From Pleurodeles waltl (taxonomy: Eukaryota; Chordata; Amphibia; Caudata; Salamandridae): a stretch of DNA of 64,000 nucleotides. Shown one piece after another: positions 42,791 through 55,552 of the stretch. The position numbers and the translations under genes were made by a program. The stretch lies in NCBI RefSeq assembly GCF_031143425.1, contig NC_090445.1:821474817-821538816 (forward strand), read 5' to 3'. Positions within the stretch are counted from its first letter, which is position 1; the number at the start of each line of letters is the position of its first letter. Under the pieces are notes generated by a model that was not told the DNA's origin, ran no database searches, and worked only from the letters and a program-made list of their open reading frames with translations.

Positions 42791-43058
42791 CAGCTCTTGA
42801 TTTGTGCAGATAGGTGTTTGGCACAAACACTCATTTTCAGGGGCTGAGATTTAGTTTTCATTGTCATACTTTAATCCATTGGAAGAGAGAGAGAGGCACA
42901 CCATGGTGAAAGGAGGAGGAAGAAGCTGAAAGGATAACAATAAAAAGGGAGGTAGGTGAGATGAAAAAGGATCCGACGAATGAGGTAAAATAACACACAG
43001 CGTAGGGAGGTGGAAGAAAAAGGCACGAAGTGGAGTCACCGCTTAAGACCTGTACGCG
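42791..43058 (+). mobile_element. hAT-type MITE, family CAGTGCTTAATTTG (copy 6, degraded)
   Basis: Starts CAGCTCTTGATTTGTGCAG and keeps the ACTCATTTTCAGGGGCTGAG and purine-rich middle parts of the family. The right end is eroded; ATGCTAGC before the left end and ATGCTAAC at 43061-43068 may be remnants of the target duplication. The end coordinate is approximate. Confidence 0.55.
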
Positions 43059-43853
43059 ACTGATGCTAACCCTCTTTCTGGGAGACATGAAACAAACTCC
43101 ATTTGACTTCCCTGACTCTAACTAGTGACTTCAACTCACTTCAAAGTTTACCAGAATCCTTAAGAAACCCCCGGTCAACTGGCCGCAGAAGGCGAAACAC
43201 GTGTTGCCTGGATTTGGATGTCAAGCTTTAATATTTACCGAATATGAAAAAAAAACTATAAATATATATATACTTTCATACATTTATATGCCACTTATAC
43301 TATGATCTTGTGCGTTTTCTTCTATTATAAAGTATCATTTTTGTCAGTTATGTATGATCTCCAAGACCCACGTCATACCTTTACAAACATGGGCCCAAAA
43401 CTAGGCAGACTTGTTATTTGGCAACCGAAAAATAAAGCAACATTAATGGTGGGCTCACCAAAAAGTTAGGGCCTTTGCAACTTTATTTAATATAACTTTT
43501 TTTGTTTACAAATGACGGACCGTGGCAGTAATTTATTGTTCCCATTTGACCCCTCCAGAGCCCAGAGTATACCCAGGGCAAAAAGTGATCGAAGAAAATG
43601 GTAAAATCTCTGATTACCACTGTGGCGCACTCGTTGCCCAAACTGAAGCAAGATCACTTGATATTCACGAAGACAAACAAATAGAACCAACCGAAGCTGG
43701 GGCTAAAAGTAATTCAGAAATAAACCATGACACAACCCAAACTGTGCTGTTGTCTCAGAGCGCCCTTTAGTAGCGCTCCGCACTTTCAGGAGGTGCTTGT
43801 CAGCTGCACGAGGCGGACACTGGGGCTGTGGTGAGTGCACCCAAGCGCACAGG

Positions 43854-43955
43854 CTGCAGCACCTTCTGGCAGTGACTACAGCAGCAACAATTCGACTGTT
43901 GCTGCTGCAGCACCTTCTGGCAGTGACTACAACAGCAACAATTCGACTGTTGCTA
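43854..43955. repeat. 51-bp tandem duplication with internal inverted repeat
   Basis: Unit CTGCAGCACCTTCTGGCAGT... at 43854-43904 is repeated at 43905-43955 with about two changes. Each unit contains AGCAACA-ATTCGAC-TGTTGCT, a small inverted repeat. Recent local duplication. Confidence 0.9.
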
Positions 43956-44118
43956 AACAGTAACCCGTATAAGCTCCCTGCAACATTTTTATGACACATG
44001 AACACGGTGACTCACAAGCTAACAACACAAGTCGCCCCTTATGCTGATGCTACCATTGAAAGCGCATAGAGACCCGAGCGCGCTTACCCCCGGCTATCTT
44101 GCAGGGTTTGCCACTGCC

Positions 44119-44467
44119 CAGTGGTTAAATTGTAAATAAAAACGAGCAGGTGCGCCAAGCTCTCCTCAGAAACACACGGCTGCTGCAGTTAAATGTGCAC
44201 GCACGGAATAAATACTGACAGTGTAATCCCAAAGCCATATCGGAACTCTTTAATCCATTTTCAACCTCTTTCTGGCTCTTTCAGCTCTTTCTTGCAGCTT
44301 TCTGCCTTCTCCCTTTATGACACTTTCCATCCTTCTCTTTCTCCGTCTTTCCCATATATGTCTTAAACTCGAAGTCATTGTCTGATACAGAAAAATAAGT
44401 GCGGGCCCTCAAAAATAAGCCCCCCCCCCCCCCCTTACTGGCAACCACCGGCACAAATTAAGCACTG
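44119..44467 (-). mobile_element. hAT-type MITE, family CAGTGCTTAATTTG (copy 7)
   Basis: A 349-bp reverse-oriented copy from CAGTGGTTAAATTG to CAAATTAAGCACTG. Flanking 8-mers CCACTGCC (44111-44118) and CCTCTGCC (44468-44475) match at seven of eight. It contains a run of 14-15 C at about 44420-44434 that is absent from other copies, a local slippage. Non-coding. Confidence 0.86.
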
Positions 44468-44475
44468 CCTCTGCC

Positions 44476-47400
44476 TTGATTCGGAAGAAAGACCATCTTT
44501 AACAAAGGCGGAATAGTGCTGAGATACTTTGTGAATGATTCATGTGCTTTAAGGGCATTCCTGTGGGTGAGCAGAGGCGCCTGTCATTTCCCTCTTTCTT
44601 CATCTGTCAAGATAATCCTTTCATTGGCTGAGAAGCCCCACGCAGGGCGTTGACGAGCGCATTCTATACGCGTGCGTCGGATCCGAGACCAGATAGTGCG
44701 ATGGGCTGTGCACCATTGGTAAATTCTTTGGCAACACGTCAACATGTCAAATATACAGGCATAGACTTTTTTTGGGGATAATGTATTTTTTCGAAATTGT
44801 ACTGTGCACCGATTAGCGATGAGGTCGGTAATTTATTTTTCCAGCATATTGTTCTATTGTGGCGACTAGGCGTTGTCATGTTGCTGTTGCAAACTTATTT
44901 CCTTAAAATAAACACAAGACCTAACGTTCTCTATTTTTATACATAGTCAAATACAACATGCCATGTAAGTGTCAAAATCACGAAGAAAACTTATTTTACT
45001 TTAATTGTATAGTAGGTTTCACCGATCCTGTGGTCCTGATAAAGTCAAGAGTAAATGTTTATTTCCTAGATAGTGCAGCTCTTCACAAATTTTACCGCAA
45101 TTACGTTTCTTTTGAGTATTAATTTAGAGATAGCACACAATTGTTATATTTAGGAGCCTATTAAGAGTGCAATATAGCGTAGATATCCTGTGCACTAGGA
45201 GCACAAAATTCCCCAACAAATACTGGTTATGAAAGCTATTAAAAATAAGACATCTATACATGAATAAAGCCAGTGCTGATGTCTTGGTGAGTTACAGTGC
45301 AGTTCTAGAAGGATCATGAGTGCGGTTCACTTACAGCTTGGTTACTAGAGGGCCGGTAATCCTGTGTCAGACGAAATAGGATTACAGATGTCCCGGTGTT
45401 TCCAGACTCATACCCACCTGCGAAAAGGAAGGTAAAAATATGCCCAAAAGGGCCAAACCCTGGGGAAAATAACGACAAAACCTTAGTGTAATACCACATT
45501 TCTTATATGATTCCCAATTCCCATTGTCAAAATTCAGAATTGTCTGGCACAGTTGTGGTGAATACCGCCCGATATCAGTATTACTGAATGAACTATTACC
45601 ACACTTTGTTATTGGGCCTCTCATGAACGAGCCCCATACATGTACTGGAATGATGCTCCAGTGTTTTGGGGTTAAGCAATTCATTTACTGTAAGGAGTCG
45701 TAGGATGAAGTGCCAGTTTTTGGGTCTAGGTGATGTGTGGTGCTTGCTGACTCCATATTCACCATACTGTATCCTATGACTTGGCAACAGATGGACAGTG
45801 CATTTTTAAGTAACACCTAGGCACACACATGCATTCATTTAGTTGTGCAAAGACAGGGAAAATGCTTAGTAGCACACACACCCTTATCAGTCCCAGCATT
45901 ACTGAACATTTGTGATGCTGAAGACCAAATTGTATTAAAGGAGAGTGCCGAAACCTTTCCTGTCCAAATAACTTAAACCTTATGCCCTTCCAGATAAACA
46001 AATAATGCTTTGCTTCGCACTCCTGGCATTGTCACAGCTCAACCCTTTGGCCTAGTTTGCCTCTCAAGATGCTGATGAACACTGTTGTTACCGTAATCAG
46101 CAATTGTATATTTTGTGCTTATGGTACACACACTTTTGACATATCCTAAATGCAATGAATCAACTAAATAATTGCTAATCTTCAGGTTGTACGGTGTTTT
46201 AATAATTCTTTTCAGTAATCGAAGTATGTAGAATATAATTGTGCTTCATTTGCACGATCATTGATCAGAGATAGCATGAAATCAGATGTCTGCAGTGTGT
46301 ATAACATGCCTGTGGGAGTTTTACTGTATCCTTGCACCGATGATGGATCTATTAAAATGCAATATCGTGTCATTTTTGTGTCAGATCTGATCAGATTACA
46401 TTTATTAAGACTTCTTTGTACTGATAGTTGCCCGCTGTACATAATCCTTTAATGGAACGAGAGCATCACTTAAAAAAGGGGAGGAGTTAAATCATGATTT
46501 TGATCACCTCCCTAGGAAGAGGGCAGAATCTAGCTTTGCATCTTATTTGCCTGTGATGTGAAGTCCATACGAGTCTTTAGACTTCGAGGCGTACCCCCAC
46601 CGACGCGGGCACCATGTGAAAGAGCGCACATTATAAATAAAATAACAGCAAATCAATCTATTTATCCTTGTTGGGCCCATAATAATCTGGATACCACTGC
46701 GTAATGGTCCCCAGGATACTACATTTTCAGATGCCAGGAGACTAGTGCTAGTCCTGGCCTTGTTGGGCCCATTACGCAGGTTGCGGAATGACGCAGGGTT
46801 GCACTGTATTTGCATATCTGTTAAACCGTAACAGGCAACTGAGAAATGTATGTGCAGAAAGAACACAGGAACTGTGTACTCCAGCTTCAAGGTACACATG
46901 CTGTAATTAAAGTCCATCGCCCAGTAAAGGCTGTTGGGATTTAGCACTGCGCCATGTCCGGATTACTCACTCCTAATCTTCATTACTCCGAGGCCTGGTC
47001 TCCATCTCATCTCTGGGTAATGGTTGGGTTCACCATAGTGCCATTCGGGTGCTTGGTGCTTCAGGAGGAGCTGCAGCGGTGCTCCCCGTTTATGGCTCTC
47101 GGGGGCGGAGCCTAGGATAAGAATTAGGGACTCGTGAGATTTAAGGTTTTAGTATATGGTTGGGGCAGGTAAATCCTGTCTGCATAACAACGCAGACCTC
47201 ATAATGTAAACACCGGCGTGAGGAAACTGGACAGGGAGGTAAAGTGCTAATCTGTAACCCAGCTAATCTTAACCCACAGGCGCATTAGTGAATCAGAGTA
47301 GTGAACGAAGGCCCCGTTGCAGCCCCACAGCCGGTGCATTCATTCACTCAGCCGTTTTACCACGCGAAGGAAGTGTGCGTGGTTTCTCAGGAACATACAG

Positions 47401-47812
47401 GTTCGCCTTGAACAGGACCAAATCACTCTTTGTTTTCAGAGTGCCTCTTTGTAGTAATACTATTTTCTCTGTGTTTTATTAACACTGTGTTCAAACAAAT
47501 GGTATATGTACATTTCCTGGAGTACATTAATTGGAACTATAGGAAAGAAGAGGTGGCCCGCTGTCATAAAATACAGTACCATTTTATTAAAGGATATACC
47601 CCCTTATTAAGCAGTGCATGCTCTGCCCTATTAAAAGTAAAGCAACCCAAGTAAAACGTGATTTATTGTATAATAGTGTAGAGCCGCAGACACATTCCCC
47701 TTAAAATGCAGTGGCGCGGCGGAGAGGTGCCAGTGTGCCGCCATTAGAAACGTAGCAACCACTTAATGGTATACAGCGTTTACAATGCGGCCATTATCAT
47801 ATAGATACGTAC
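44476..47812. other. No recognisable gene
   Basis: Over 3 kb of mostly AT-rich sequence. Frames at 45382-45684 (minus) and 46543-46947 (minus) are about 100-134 residues but have no motif I recognise. 46950-47040 looks unique. No repeats shared with the rest of the window. Confidence 0.35.
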
Positions 47813-47958
47813 CACGCAAGTTGTTACATCACAGGTAACTGCCATATATATACATAAATATATATATACACACACACACACACACATATAAATATATATA
47901 AAATTATGTGCGATACCTGTGATGTAACATGCTTACCTCTGATGTAATGACTTGCATG
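47813..47958. repeat. Inverted repeat enclosing a TA/CA microsatellite
   Basis: GTTACATCACAGGTA (47823-47837) is repeated in perfect inverse as TACCTGTGATGTAAC (47914-47928), with a 76-bp TA and CA microsatellite between. A second, imperfect right arm follows at 47934-47958 (TACCTCTGATGTAATGACTT), which pairs over a longer stretch with 47813-47837. Probably a decayed fold-back element whose loop expanded. Confidence 0.75.
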
Positions 47959-48216
47959 TGAATTTTTTAAATAAAAAGTTGATTAAAGTTATTAGTGACT
48001 TTTTAAGAAACCCAATGGTCCCAGGTCTATTTTATATAGGTTGATGTGCTGACCACTTTATGCTGCCTATAGGACCACTGCTTTTTATATTTTGGTGTTC
48101 TCTTTGACAAAGCCAATAGGTCTACTGTAGTTAAAGTGACACCCTTTATATTGTTACATGACATAGTAAGCCAACAGTAATTGATATCTTACTTTACATT
48201 AACAAAACTATAGAAA

Positions 48217-48530
48217 TTTACTGAAAAAAACAAAGGTTAAAGAGACTTTATGGTTAGGTGAAAATGTCAGTTAAAACATATAATTTTAAATGAACAAGAC
48301 CACTGAAATTCACTAGTTATAGTTACCTCCAGAAACTCTAACTCGAGTCCTAAAGTAATTACAACTCGCACCCTCTCCATGCACTACTAAATACCTCACA
48401 TATTAGAAAACTCATTAGACGTTCTGTGACATCATTTGTAACTTCACAGCATCATCTGAAATTACATCATTGATGACAACACTGTGCATGGCGGGTGTGT
48501 GATTTATGGTTACTTTAATGAACGTCAAAT
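48217..48530. mobile_element. Long-inverted-repeat non-autonomous element, copy D
   Basis: It begins TTTACTGAAAAAAACAAAGG and runs through AACTCTAACTCGAGTCCTAA and a TGACATCATTTGTAACTTC centre to GCATGGCGGGTGTGTGATTT, the same order as copies A and B. The right arm is cut short or eroded after about 48525. Confidence 0.6.
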
Positions 48531-49556
48531 GAAAACCAAGCTACTGTATCGGAATCCAAAACAGTCCAATCAATAGTCTTTTAACTGTTGGTATTTCACC
48601 ATTTTCTTAGCCAACCTTGCCGCGGCACCCTAATGGAGGAGTCTGTGATTCATCCTTAGCGAGTTCCCTTCCCAACTACAAACAATTGAACAGTGTAGTA
48701 ACATTCAGTAATTTTTAACTCAATGGTAACAATAAAAGCCCATGTTTCATACTTCCACAAGACAAAGACAATGGCAGACAAGGGGATTTACTTCTGTCTC
48801 ACATATTTCTGACATATTTCAATAGCCTTTGCTTAACTTCCTCCCCCGACAATGTCACTACAAATCTTCCTTTCTTGCATAGAGTCCATAACTTTACAGC
48901 CTGGTTATAAATAGGAAAACACGCTACAGAAACCCATTGATGAGATAATAACAGTAATAACCATCATCATCGTCGCTGGGGCATGGCCGATTGACATCCA
49001 TTGTGGCTGCTTAGATCGGTACCTTCCTAATCAGCTTCTCCGCTCATGATCTTCCGTTGAGGATGAGAAATTTGAAATGAACTCGTACTAAGAATGTGGC
49101 CTGTGATACCCAAATGAAAAACATGTTTTCAGAACTGGGTAGTCTCTAACTCCTACCTGCCGAGCCAATGGACGGATGGGATGAAGACTGCTTCCATTAG
49201 TGGAGTACTATCCAAGATGGGTGTGCAACTTAGCTCAGTCCTGCGTCCTAGTAATGAGGTCAGTTGAACGCAAGTCCAAATTTAAGCCATCTTCATCTCC
49301 TTCTGTAGGTGAAGTCAGATAACCCTCCTTTGACTCACCATACTTTCTCGGAGGAGAAAGACTGACTTGGCACCAAAATATAGTACTGGATGCTTAGTGA
49401 AAGCCAGGGAAAGGGGGCATATCCTCTTCCACAAGGGCGGCATCTTCCTGGTGGGATGGAGCCATTGGAGGCAAGCTTTGAGAGCCCAGGGCTGCTGCAT
49501 ATGTCTTAGTCACTTTCTCCAGCTCCTTAAGGTTAATTGTAAAAGGCACAGGGGAC
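48531..49556. other. No recognisable gene
   Basis: Ordinary sequence with a short (ATC)n-like patch at 48961-48973. No supported feature. Confidence 0.35.
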
Positions 49557-49685
49557 TTCGAGAGAGAGAAGGTGGGAGGAAAATGGAGAGACTGACCAAT
49601 GAGGGATAACATAGAGAGGAGAGAAAAGAGAGAGGGGTGTAGGAGAGAGAGAATGCACAGATAAAAAGAGAGAGAGCAAGAAGCA
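49557..49685. repeat. Purine-rich (GA) tract
   Basis: Over 120 bp of almost only G and A in GAGAGA words on the plus strand, explaining the Leu/Ser-rich minus-strand frames here. Confidence 0.8.
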
Positions 49686-50629
49686 GACGGGACCAGGGCT
49701 GGTTTGAACATTTTTGCCCTGGCTTCTTTTGGTTTCACAGTCCGGCCCTTCTTCCACAGACGGTGCAGGTGCGCAGTCCTCCATATGAGCAGACAATTTA
49801 GAGTTTGTTTCAGAAGTCACTGTGGCAGTGCTGGTCACCTTGCTTCTGCCAGCTGTGGTCCTCTTTTATTGCAGGGACATTGCAGATCATCATGACAGAA
49901 CAAATTCATAGAGTGGGGAGACAAGGATAAAGATTTTGTTATGCCCTCCTGGCCAAGACGAAGCAGCCTGAGTGAGATGCCATTAACCCTGTAGGCCCCT
50001 ACTCAGTAGTAATGAGTCCTGCATTCCAGGAGAGTATTGATTCTGCAGTCTCCTGGTTTGGTACCAAACTTCATAAGGTGAACCAAGACAGTTGTTGACA
50101 GCTAATTGCCTCAAAAGTGAGATATAGATAAATCGAAAGGAAGGCCTATAGATTAACAAGCGTGAGGCGCTGCAGTCCAAAAAAATTAAGGAGATAGGAT
50201 AAACAATGAAAGCATTGATGAGGACTTTAGAGCACTGTCCTCCCAGACAGAGCTCCTCCGGAACTGAATCAAGGGTAACCCATTCATCCATTAGAGTTCT
50301 GCAGCTGCTGCTTGGGGCCAGGTTGATGACCCATATACCAAAATAGGTGCCCCAATATTTAGATAAAAACATTGAAGAGAAACCTCTGTGTATTGAGAAA
50401 TTGTACTAGATGGTGGCTTCAGCAGGCAGAATGCAAATTGAGACGATTAAGAGCAAGAAAAATTAATTGCCATAAGAAAGATTTCCAGCGAGAGGCGATC
50501 AAATGGTTTTGCAGTCTCTAGCCAAACTGAGAGTTTCTGTAGTTACAGAAGTTGCCTGCTCTTGTGGTACATACTGGGATGCCTTAGAAAGGAAACAAAG
50601 TTCATAAAATCCTCCCACCTTTCACCTCG
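49686..50629. other. No recognisable gene
   Basis: A minus-strand frame of 129 residues (49983-50372) is open, with ordinary composition. I could not match it to a family; a retroelement fragment is possible given LINE remnants on both sides. Confidence 0.3.
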
Positions 50630-51245
50630 AGCCCAAGAACATCACCTGTCAAGTTCCTCAAGGCTCATCTCTCAGTCCCACACTGTTCAACACTAACATG
50701 ACCCCCTTGGCCAACATTGTCACAACTCATAGACTAAACATCATATCCTATGTAAATTACACCCAGCTCATCCTCCCGCTATCAGAAGACCCCTCCACTT
50801 CAAGGGCCAACTTCCACTGGTGATGAGCATCGCCGACTGGATGAAGTTCAAATGCCTAAAACTCAACACTGACAAAACAGAAGTACTGATCTTGGGGACA
50901 ACACATCCCCATGGAACGACTCCTGGCGTCCTTCCAAATTAGGACCCTCTTGCACAGTGGCAGACCATGCCTGCAACCTCAGCATTATCTTGGACAACAA
51001 ACTCACGAAGAAACAAATCAAAGCAGTCTCCTCCACCTGCTTCTTCATGCTTCACATGTTCCGTAAGATCCTCAAATGGCTCCCCGTCACCACCAGGCAT
51101 ACGGTCACCCAATCCCTAGTCACCAGTCGGCTACACTATAGAAACTCTTCTATACGCAAGGATCACATCGTACCTCCTGAAAAGACTGCAGACCATACAG
51201 AAATCTGTGACCAGACTCATACTCTGCAGCATCACAAAATAAAAT
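50630..51245 (+). pseudogene. LINE reverse transcriptase fragment, L2/CR1-like, inactivated
   Basis: Conceptual reading in shifting frames gives the ordered motifs of an L2/CR1/Rex1-like non-LTR reverse transcriptase: QVPQGSSLSPTLFN, then LNIISYVNYTQLIL (the YADD box, here YVNY at 50749-50760, both catalytic Asp lost), IADWMKFKCLKLNTDKTEVL, LSIILDNKL, and FRKILKWLPVTTRHTVTQSL. A stop at 50821-50823 and at least two frameshifts break it. No endonuclease region and no 3' tail are visible. Catalytically dead relic; it covers the part upstream of that preserved at 20534-21083. Confidence 0.85.
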
Positions 51246-52365
51246 GATGAACGGAGTGTTGAAACTTTTCAAACACTCACCCAATGTCACAGATCTGGGG
51301 TTAATCCATTGTTATTTTTCTCGCCACGTCACCCTAGTTTGGTTCCAGTCATAAGCAAATCGGTCTTGACCCTGCTCCCCATGGGAACAGTCCAGCACGA
51401 ACTGCCAAGCCAGGTCCTCTCTGGACTGGAAACAAGCATCCTGGGACCGGTTTTGGGGAATCACCCTTAATCAGCCAGGCTAGCTTGAATCCAGGGGCGC
51501 AGCAAGAAAGGAACCCATGTCTGGCTCTCTTTATCTTGTTAAAACTCAGCAAACATAGTTAAAAACAATTATCTATAGTTAAAACAAAATTAAAATACAG
51601 ACGTTTAAGCCTGAGTTGTGCAAAATTTTAATGCAAAGTGCATAAAGAAGGTGCTCTCTACTGTTAAACTTTCATCATTACCGCATCTAAAAATGTAACT
51701 ACTTTGGCTAACCTGTAAGGTTTGTCACAGTTCAGGCGCAAATTAACTGCATTCTTACATTCACATATTTTCATATCTATGGAATACAGATCACTAATGA
51801 TATCTCCTCTCTAAGTACAGAGATTCACATAAGCATAAGAGTGCATTTAAGATTCTGGGGCGTAAAGCCGTAGCCTGCAGTCACCCTCACTTGGGTAAAT
51901 ATTGTCCAAATTAGCTATCATCTGATTTTGTAGGAAAGGCAAGCGAATAATGTCTCATGTTTAGGCATATGGGTGTTTCTTGATATAATTGATCCATTCT
52001 CAATTCATAAGAAGAGGAGATATGGTTTAATCGTTTTATCTCAAAAACCCTAGTAATTTAAAAGGCTATTTGACTGACTGATCAGCAATAAAAATCTTAA
52101 ACGTCATTGTGTTAAATGTATTCTTCCGTGCCTAGTCTGTGTAGATGTTTCTTGGCACTTTGCATATATATTGTTTATGGGTGGGCTACCATTTCCTTTT
52201 ACTCATTAATACATTTCCAAATTGATTATTTTAGTCTGCTTGGATACTCTGAGTAGTTTCTTTTTATATATCTATGGCACAGCTGGGCAAAGGAAGCCTT
52301 AATCGCCACATACTGTCTGGTTAAACTAAACTCTAGCCGAATATGAGTTTAAAAACCTTTCCGTA
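51246..52365. other. No recognisable gene
   Basis: AT-rich sequence between two LINE relics. Nothing supported. Confidence 0.35.
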
Positions 52366-52369
52366 AATT

Positions 52370-52920
52370 CAGCTTTGAGCTCTGTCCATACAGGCAGAGA
52401 AATGCCCTGGCGACAATTCTAACCCATACGCTAGTGAGGGAAGACATTTTGCTCTAATCACTTTCTTAATAGTAGACATTGATAGACTACATAACTGACT
52501 ACAATATGTGACTAATAAAGACCTACTGTTATACATTAATTTGGCTAAGCGATAGCGAGTTGGTCTAAGGAACCAAGGCAGACTCCCAAGTTGCCCGTTC
52601 TCCAAGTGCCCCAGGTTTTGTGCTTACTGTCATAGACTAAGTTCTTGGCTTTATCGCTTTTGACAGTTATGACTGCTGTTACAGTGAAATGCATCCAAAG
52701 CTGTTAAATATCTTGGTAATCCTACCTGTGTGCAACCCTATGTACTTGGTCCAACTTAACTGGGCCTCTGTGCGATCATATAGCCTGCTAACTGCACTGA
52801 GTAGAATCAAATTAATTCCCTATGAACTAAATTTGCTCCATAATCAGGCTCAATCCACACTATCAACCGCCTTACTAACATTTCTGAGGCAAACAGTTCG
52901 ACTTCTCTGACTTGCACTTG
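52370..52920 (-). pseudogene. LINE reverse transcriptase fragment, second family, decayed
   Basis: On the minus strand, 52876-52853 reads SKAVDSVD, matching the xxAFDSVD core of reverse transcriptase motif A. It is followed, through two TGA stops (CGA-to-TGA type), by an LWSKFSS / GINLILLSAVSRLYDRTEAQ-like stretch typical of the fingers-palm region. Further downstream (about 52460-52415) KVIRAKCLPSLAYGLEL resembles the C-terminal LPxLxYGxEx box of non-LTR retrotransposons. The catalytic YADD region between them appears missing or unrecognisable. It differs from the L2/CR1-like relics and lies on the opposite strand. Confidence 0.55.
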
Positions 52921-55552
52921 GTGACGTGCAATCACAGAGATTATAAGGATGGTATAGATTATATAAAGTGTTGGTTGCACTTTGGCCTAAAACCAGTCTG
53001 GTATGTTTTTGTCCTCGCCTCGTGCTTCCAGTTCTGTCAAGAGCAGTCATGTGTCCATTTTATAATTTACCTTTCAGAGAGAAATTCATATGACATTCTT
53101 TAGGGTGGTCAGTATTTGCATTTTAATATAATGGGGTGGGACATGGACTCACTCCACGAGTCTGGGATACTTGACTCACAAGGTCAGATAGATTTTGACA
53201 CGAACCTTGGCTAAGATGGGCCCTCTACTTAACTCAGCCTGTGAAACCCCTTTCTTGATTGTTTAGTCATGCCAAGAAAATGTTGCCTACTAGAACAAAC
53301 AAGATCACAGTACTAAATTGAGATTGATTTGTCCCTGGTCATAACTGTAAACTTAATCTTCAGCTGTCCTTACACATTAAGAGGTATTTTCCAAGCAGTA
53401 GGGGAAGGAGCCTGGACACGGCTTAGGAGGTGCCAGGCTTCGATTTGGTGATGGGGTGTGTGGGGGCATCAATTTTTCCTTTGTATAAAAAGGTATTAGA
53501 TCAAATGGCAGCCCTGCTAGATTGGCAGTAGTTGGGTTTTAATTTTGGACTCAATACCTCCTTTTTTTACATGAAGTTATCTCAGTGGATTAATGTAGCT
53601 GTGGCTTAACCTTCGATGTCGCATACTGATTTGTGCCGGTTTCTTGACAAATCTACGTGCTTGTAACTTTTATTGGCTGCATCTTAAAACTTTCTGGGTT
53701 TTTTGTTTTTTTACTTTCTGCTGTTTTTACTTTCACCCCCACTGCCATTTTCCGACTTTGACAACACTTATGATTTTTCATTTTCCCTTCATTATTCAGT
53801 TAACTTTCACCATTTTAATATGTTCTGAAAAAAATGCCTTTTTATGATTACTCTTTTAGGCGTTTACATCTGATGCGTCTTGTGGTGTCTTTTCTGCGTC
53901 ACAAGAAGGCATTTATGGTTTGGGTTTGTTTGCCTGGGGTTGTTTTGTTTGCATTTGGCAGCGCCTATGAGATGGAGACTTTCCTAGCATGTGGATGAAT
54001 ATAAACAGATCATTCATTCGTCCCCATGAAACCTCTACTTTAAATAGACAATTGTTAAGCATCCCTGGTACAGAGAAATCAAGCTGTTCCGTCTCACATG
54101 GAAGTAGCGTATCCAGTGTTGTGGTTTTGTTCCCTTTTTTCCATGCTAGTACAAAACCAGGAGTACCAGAAAGCAAAGAAAAAAGAGTTTGATGCAATTC
54201 TCTCTCCTGTCATTGGACAACTTGAAAGGTTTTTAGAAAGACCAAATTGACCCACGTGATTCACATGAAAAGGTTTTAAAGTTAGCAGATTGCGTCTTAG
54301 CACAGAATATTCCCTGTTCCAGCCCATTTACCCTTAATAATCATCTTGTAGACAGCATATAAAGTGGTTGAGTTGATCATTAATTCCCCACGCTTAGTCA
54401 TTCTGGTTGCCTTTGAGTTCAAAGGCTCCAGGTTTTTCTCAGACTGCTCACCAGAAATCATCCAAGAATTTGCATTGCCTGTATAGCAAATTCACTTTTC
54501 TCTGCATGGTCACCCCTGATTTTTCACTTTTTTTGGTGCCCTGTTTTTGAGTGTGCAATTTATCACAGCCAAACAGTAGTACTGCATGTGTGTCTCCTCT
54601 AAAACCTGTGTTGTACATTGAAACTCCCTATTTGGACTTAACTTCTCCATAAAACATTATAAATGATGCTTAAAGTGCACCTATTGAACGAAAATTCAAA
54701 TTTCAAATGTGGCCTGCAGTTTATAGTTAAACCACCCACCTATGTTGCAAAAACATATTTCTACCATGCGTTTCATGTCAAGGAAACTGCCTTTGCCATA
54801 TAAAAATCCATATGTTTAATATATTCAAACGTCAGCCTTAAAGTGTGCCTTGAAAACCCACACGGCAGGGTGCTAATATATAAACATAGGTCACACAACT
54901 TATTTGGGGTCAGTGTGCCCTCTGTGAAATAAAATCAAAAAATGATTTCACTCTGGTAGGCCGGTCTGTATTTTTCTCCAATAGGCCAATGTTGGATTAC
55001 AATCTTTATTTTTCACCCCAGTTTAGGAAAGGGCTATAAAATTGCCTCTAAGTTATTTCCACCGTAGTTTTTAAAAACAGACTCAATTGTGAAATTAGAT
55101 TTTTTTTTTTTATAACAAACAGATCAGTAGCTTTGTAAAATTGCATTTTATCCTGCCTGAACTTGCAAAGTATTTTAGGCTGCCTGATCCAGAACTTGCT
55201 TAAAATCAGTTCTCCTACCTATTAGACTTCCAGAGATACAATACCACTTCCATAGATGCAGGGGTTCTTGAGTGATTTTGTAGTAAGGCAAAGAGGAAGT
55301 GCTTCAGAAGGAATAATCACTGCCTACTGCACAAGATAAATCTGACACCTCCACTGCCACATCTTCAGAACATTCCTAGACCTGAGAAGACACCACATGA
55401 AGAGGGCCCTGCTGGAAGAAGAATCCAGACTTCTCGCTCCTGCTAAAAGAAGAGGACCCACACAAAAACAAGGATTCAATGACCCCCTGAATCCTGCTTG
55501 TACCCAAGGACTGGGGTGCTCTCCAAGGGCCCAAAAGGTTTTACTCATTGAA
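52921..55552. other. No recognisable gene
   Basis: AT-rich sequence; 53690-53860 is T-rich and gives hydrophobic frames. No repeats or motifs supported. Confidence 0.35.
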
